This document shows, in pieces, positions 61,874 through 64,000 of a DNA stretch of 64,000 bases. This DNA is from Phenylobacterium sp. Root1290. GTDB lineage: Bacteria > Pseudomonadota > Alphaproteobacteria > Caulobacterales > Caulobacteraceae. Positions within the stretch are counted from its first letter, which is position 1. Every line of letters begins with the position of its first letter. Both the position numbers and the translations under genes were made by a program. Under the pieces are notes generated by a model. It saw nothing but the letters and a program-made list of their open reading frames with translations, did not search any database and was not told the DNA's origin. The stretch is from NCBI RefSeq assembly GCF_001425305.1, contig NZ_LMEE01000003.1, forward strand, positions 186,001 to 250,000, read 5' to 3'.

Positions 61874-63547
61874 ATGAGGTTTTGGCGCGAACTGAGACCG
61901 GCGGCCTTTGCTGCTGCACCGTCGACAGCGGCCGTTCTGGCGCTGCTGGCGGGGGTCATGCTTCTCGCCTCGGGCGCGACGCCCACCATTCCTGACCGCT
62001 TCCTGCAGATCTACGAAATCACCCCCGTGGTGCTCATCGAGGTCAGCCACTTCCTCTCGAGCATCCTGGGCCTCGCCTTGGTGCTGCTGGCTTTCGGGCT
62101 CCGTGCCCGGCTGGACGGGGCCTGGTGGGCGACGCTGTTCACCCTGCTGATCGCCAGCCCGCTCGCCTTGCTCAAGGCCTTCGCCTGGGAGGAGGCCACG
62201 GCGCTGACCCTGTTCGCCGTCGCCCTGCTGCCATTCCACGGCGCATTCCCGCGCAAGGCCCGGCTGCTGAGCATGGAGGTCACGCCCGGATGGCTGTTCT
62301 CGGCCTTCGCCGTCATGGTCGGGGCGGGGTTGCTCGGCATCTGGTCGTTCCAGCATGCCGACTACGGCGACAAGCCGTTCTGGGTCGTGATGGCCGACGC
62401 CGATGCGGCCCGCGCCATTCGCGGGTGGGTGGGCGCGGCGATCCTGTTGTTCGCCTTCGGCGTCTGGCGGCTGTTCGCATCGGCGGCGACGCCCAAGGTG
62501 GTGGGCGAGGACGATCCCGAACTGGCGCGGGTTCGCGCGATCCTGGGCAAGGCCGAGGAGGCCGAGCCTAGCTCCAATCTCGCCCTGTTGGGCGACAAGC
62601 GTTTCCTGTTCTCGCCGTCAGGCGAAAGCTTTCTGATGTTTGGAGTCCGCGGGCGTTCGTGGATCTCGCTCGGAGCCCCGGTCGGGCGTCGGGACGAGTG
62701 CATGGACCTGCTCTGGCGGTTTCGAGAGCTGGCCGACGCCCATGCCGCGCGTCCAGGCTTCTATGGCCTCGACGCCGAGGACCTGCCGGATGTGGTTGAG
62801 TTGGGGTTCGCGATCGCCAAGGTCGGCGAGAGCGCCGCAGTGGCGCTGGACACCTTCACGATCGAGGGCACCAAGCGCGGCAACCTGCGCCGGGCGTGGC
62901 GCCAGGCGGGTGACGCCGGCGCGACCTTCGAGGTCTTTCCGCCCGACCGGGTCTGGGAGATCATGCCGCAGCTGCAGGCGATCTCGGACGCCTGGCTGGT
63001 TCATCATGCCGGCGGCGACAAGAGCTTCTCGATGGGCGGCTTCTACCCTTCCTACGTCTCGGAATTCCCGGTCGGCGTCGTCCGCTTCGAAGGCAAGATC
63101 ATCGCCTTCGCCACGCTCTGGATCACGGCGAACAAGACCGCCTTCTCGATGGACCTCATGCGCTACATCGAGGAAGGCCCTCGGCGCATCATGGACTACC
63201 TGTTCGTCGAGTTGATCGAGTGGGGCCGCCGGGAGGGGTATCAGGCGATCGAATTCGGTATGGCCCCGCTTTCGGGCCTGGACGATCGTCCGCTGGCGCC
63301 GGTGCTCTCGCGGGTCGGCGCGCTGATCTTCGAACGCGGGGAGGAGATCTACAATTTCCAGGGCGTGCGGGCCTACAAGGGCAAGTACGATCCGGTCTGG
63401 CGGCCGCGCTACATGGCGGCGCCGAACAAGTGGGCGATCCCGCTGCTGCTCGCCGATATGGGCCTGCTGACTTCGGGCGGGGTCTCTGGGTTGGCCAAGC
63501 GGCCCAAGAAGACCGACGAGACGCCGAGCCTGTCGACCGCGGCCTGA
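61874..63547 (+). CDS. MprF-like protein (DUF2156 aminoacyl-phosphatidylglycerol synthase type)
   Basis: 557 residues. About six N-terminal membrane helices (STAAVLALLAGVMLLASGAT, VSHFLSSILGLALVLLAFGL and others) are followed by a cytoplasmic GNAT-like tandem domain (DKRFLFSPSGESFLMFGVRG, IEGTKRGNLRRAWRQAGDAG, FSMDLMRYIEEGPRRIMDYL, YQAIEFGMAPLSGLDDRPL). Well-studied relatives add Lys or Ala to phosphatidylglycerol, giving resistance to cationic peptides. The amino acid used here cannot be told, and this version has fewer N-terminal helices than the long MprF. The ATG at 61874 follows GGAGGGCGG. Confidence 0.85.
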   Translation: MRFWRELRPAAFAAAPSTAAVLALLAGVMLLASGATPTIPDRFLQIYEITPVVLIEVSHFLSSILGLALVLLAFGLRARLDGAWWATLFTLLIASPLALLKAFAWEEATALTLFAVALLPFHGAFPRKARLLSMEVTPGWLFSAFAVMVGAGLLGIWSFQHADYGDKPFWVVMADADAARAIRGWVGAAILLFAFGVWRLFASAATPKVVGEDDPELARVRAILGKAEEAEPSSNLALLGDKRFLFSPSGESFLMFGVRGRSWISLGAPVGRRDECMDLLWRFRELADAHAARPGFYGLDAEDLPDVVELGFAIAKVGESAAVALDTFTIEGTKRGNLRRAWRQAGDAGATFEVFPPDRVWEIMPQLQAISDAWLVHHAGGDKSFSMGGFYPSYVSEFPVGVVRFEGKIIAFATLWITANKTAFSMDLMRYIEEGPRRIMDYLFVELIEWGRREGYQAIEFGMAPLSGLDDRPLAPVLSRVGALIFERGEEIYNFQGVRAYKGKYDPVWRPRYMAAPNKWAIPLLLADMGLLTSGGVSGLAKRPKKTDETPSLSTAA

Positions 63548-63554
63548 GGGCGGC

Positions 63555-63761
63555 CTAACGCCGTCCGGTCGTGACGCCGAGCAGGTTCACCGCGTGAACC
63601 ATCATGAAGAGCGCGAAGGCGCTGGCCGTCACCATGATGAAGCGCCAAGGCATCAGCCGCGGTCCCTTCATCGGGTCCGACGGCTTGGAGCCGCGCCAGC
63701 CGGCGAAGGCCGCGAGGGCCAACAGGACGCCGCACAGCGTCAGGGTGACGTTCAGATCCAT
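63555..63761 (-). CDS. Small two-helix membrane protein
   Basis: 68 residues with two hydrophobic helices (LTLCGVLLALAAFAGW; FIMVTASAFALFMMVHAVNL) separated by a basic loop (RGSKPSDPMKGPRLMPWR). No family is recognised with confidence. The start at 63761 begins the first helix directly; an upstream Met would add 12 residues that look non-native. It converges with the MprF-like gene, seven bases apart. Confidence 0.65.
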   Translation of the reverse strand: MDLNVTLTLCGVLLALAAFAGWRGSKPSDPMKGPRLMPWRFIMVTASAFALFMMVHAVNLLGVTTGRR

Positions 63762-63818
63762 CTTCGAGCGCCTATAGCAGCCTGCGCACGGGCGCAAAGG
63801 TGAACCCGTAGTTAACGC

Positions 63819-63833
63819 TTAACGAGCCCTTAA
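63819..63833 (+). promoter_or_regulatory. CtrA box (TTAA-N7-TTAA)
   Basis: TTAA-CGAGCCC-TTAA is a perfect match to the CtrA consensus and is followed by CCAT, as in the half-site form. It is about 145 bases before the putative podJ start. CtrA is the master cell-cycle regulator of Caulobacter and its relatives. Another TTAA three bases to its left (63812-63815) makes this a dense cluster. Confidence 0.75.
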
Positions 63834-63908
63834 CCATGCTGAGGCTTGGTTCCGTAAGGGGACGCGTCAGCAATCCACAGGCTTTCGCGCCAGGCCCAAT
63901 ATCTGGTG

Positions 63909-63923
63909 TTAACCTTCCGTTTA
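63909..63923 (+). promoter_or_regulatory. Second CtrA-like box (one mismatch)
   Basis: TTAA-CCTTCCG-TTTA has the right spacing with one mismatch in the second half, about 55 bases before the start of the partial gene at 63976. A GATTC (GANTC, CcrM methylation) site lies at 63968-63972. The spacing between the two boxes would allow CtrA to act at this promoter. Confidence 0.6.
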
Positions 63924-63975
63924 CACACCAGGGATCGGTGGTAGCGTCCAGAATGGGCTGGGAGAACGATTCGAT

Positions 63976-64000
63976 ATGACGTCGGGTGCGCCCTGGAGCG
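63976..64000 (+). CDS. podJ: Start of a gene resembling podJ (cut by the right edge)
   Basis: Only eight codons are present (MTSGAPWS). They resemble the beginning of Caulobacter PodJ-type polar organisers, which continue SVKGIDPKAREVAKDLARR. The promoter context (two CtrA-type boxes, a CcrM site) fits the cell-cycle control known for podJ. The identification rests on a very short stretch and context, so it is a suggestion only. Confidence 0.4.

Overview
The window is GC-rich DNA from an alphaproteobacterium, most probably a member of Caulobacteraceae (Caulobacter/Phenylobacterium type). Evidence: a pstC-pstA-pstB-phoU-phoB block behind a Pho box; TonB-dependent receptors; CtrA-type TTAA-N7-TTAA boxes and a GANTC (CcrM) site in front of a gene whose first eight codons resemble podJ; a PEPxxWA-CTERM protein; and an expanded acyl-CoA dehydrogenase set. 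Species cannot be named from the sequence alone. Nothing in the window looks like a plasmid, a CRISPR array or an intact phage.

Layout. 1-6.8 kb: truncated TonB receptor, divergent from the phosphate transport/regulation operon. 6.8-9.8 kb: PhnZ-like HD protein, PEP-CTERM exported protein, tRNA-Gly(CCC), a deleted aldo/keto reductase remnant and an exported flavodoxin. 9.9-25.3 kb: a compact hybrid NRPS-PKS cluster (Sfp-type PPTase, two megasynthases, an antisense-overlapping alpha/beta hydrolase). 25.3-36.5 kb: cobalamin riboswitch and a translationally coupled B12 uptake and late-assembly operon. 36.6-53.3 kb: ordinary accessory and housekeeping genes (HWE kinase, Crp-type regulator, thioesterase, truncated haemoglobin, SDR, Baeyer-Villiger-type monooxygenase, peptidase E, GT2, outer-membrane proteins and others). 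53.3-55.4 kb: a compositionally atypical ORFan membrane protein beside a terminase-small-subunit-like gene. 55.4-61.7 kb: five consecutive acyl-CoA dehydrogenase genes on the minus strand. 61.8-64 kb: MprF-like gene, a small membrane protein, and the CtrA-box promoter and first codons of a putative podJ.

Most interesting system: the two-protein assembly line, read as formyltransferase - degenerate condensation-like segment - adenylation domain carrying an inserted luciferase-like flavin monooxygenase - PCP // KS-AT-KR-DH-ACP-C-A-PCP-TE. Motif reading by eye gives a glycine-type specificity code for the first A domain. The simplest predicted product is therefore an N-formyl-glycine starter (possibly oxidised at its alpha carbon), extended by one reduced and dehydrated ketide, joined to one further amino acid and released by the TE. 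The neighbouring Sfp-type PPTase would activate the carrier domains. I know of no described compound with exactly this assembly line, but could not search for one.

The B12 operon imports corrinoids (BtuB outer membrane, BtuFCD inner membrane) and finishes them (CobO, CobQ, CobC/D, CbiB, CobU, CobT, CobS); no corrin-ring genes are present here. The pst-pho operon is expected to be self-regulated through PhoB; pstS and phoR are not in this window.
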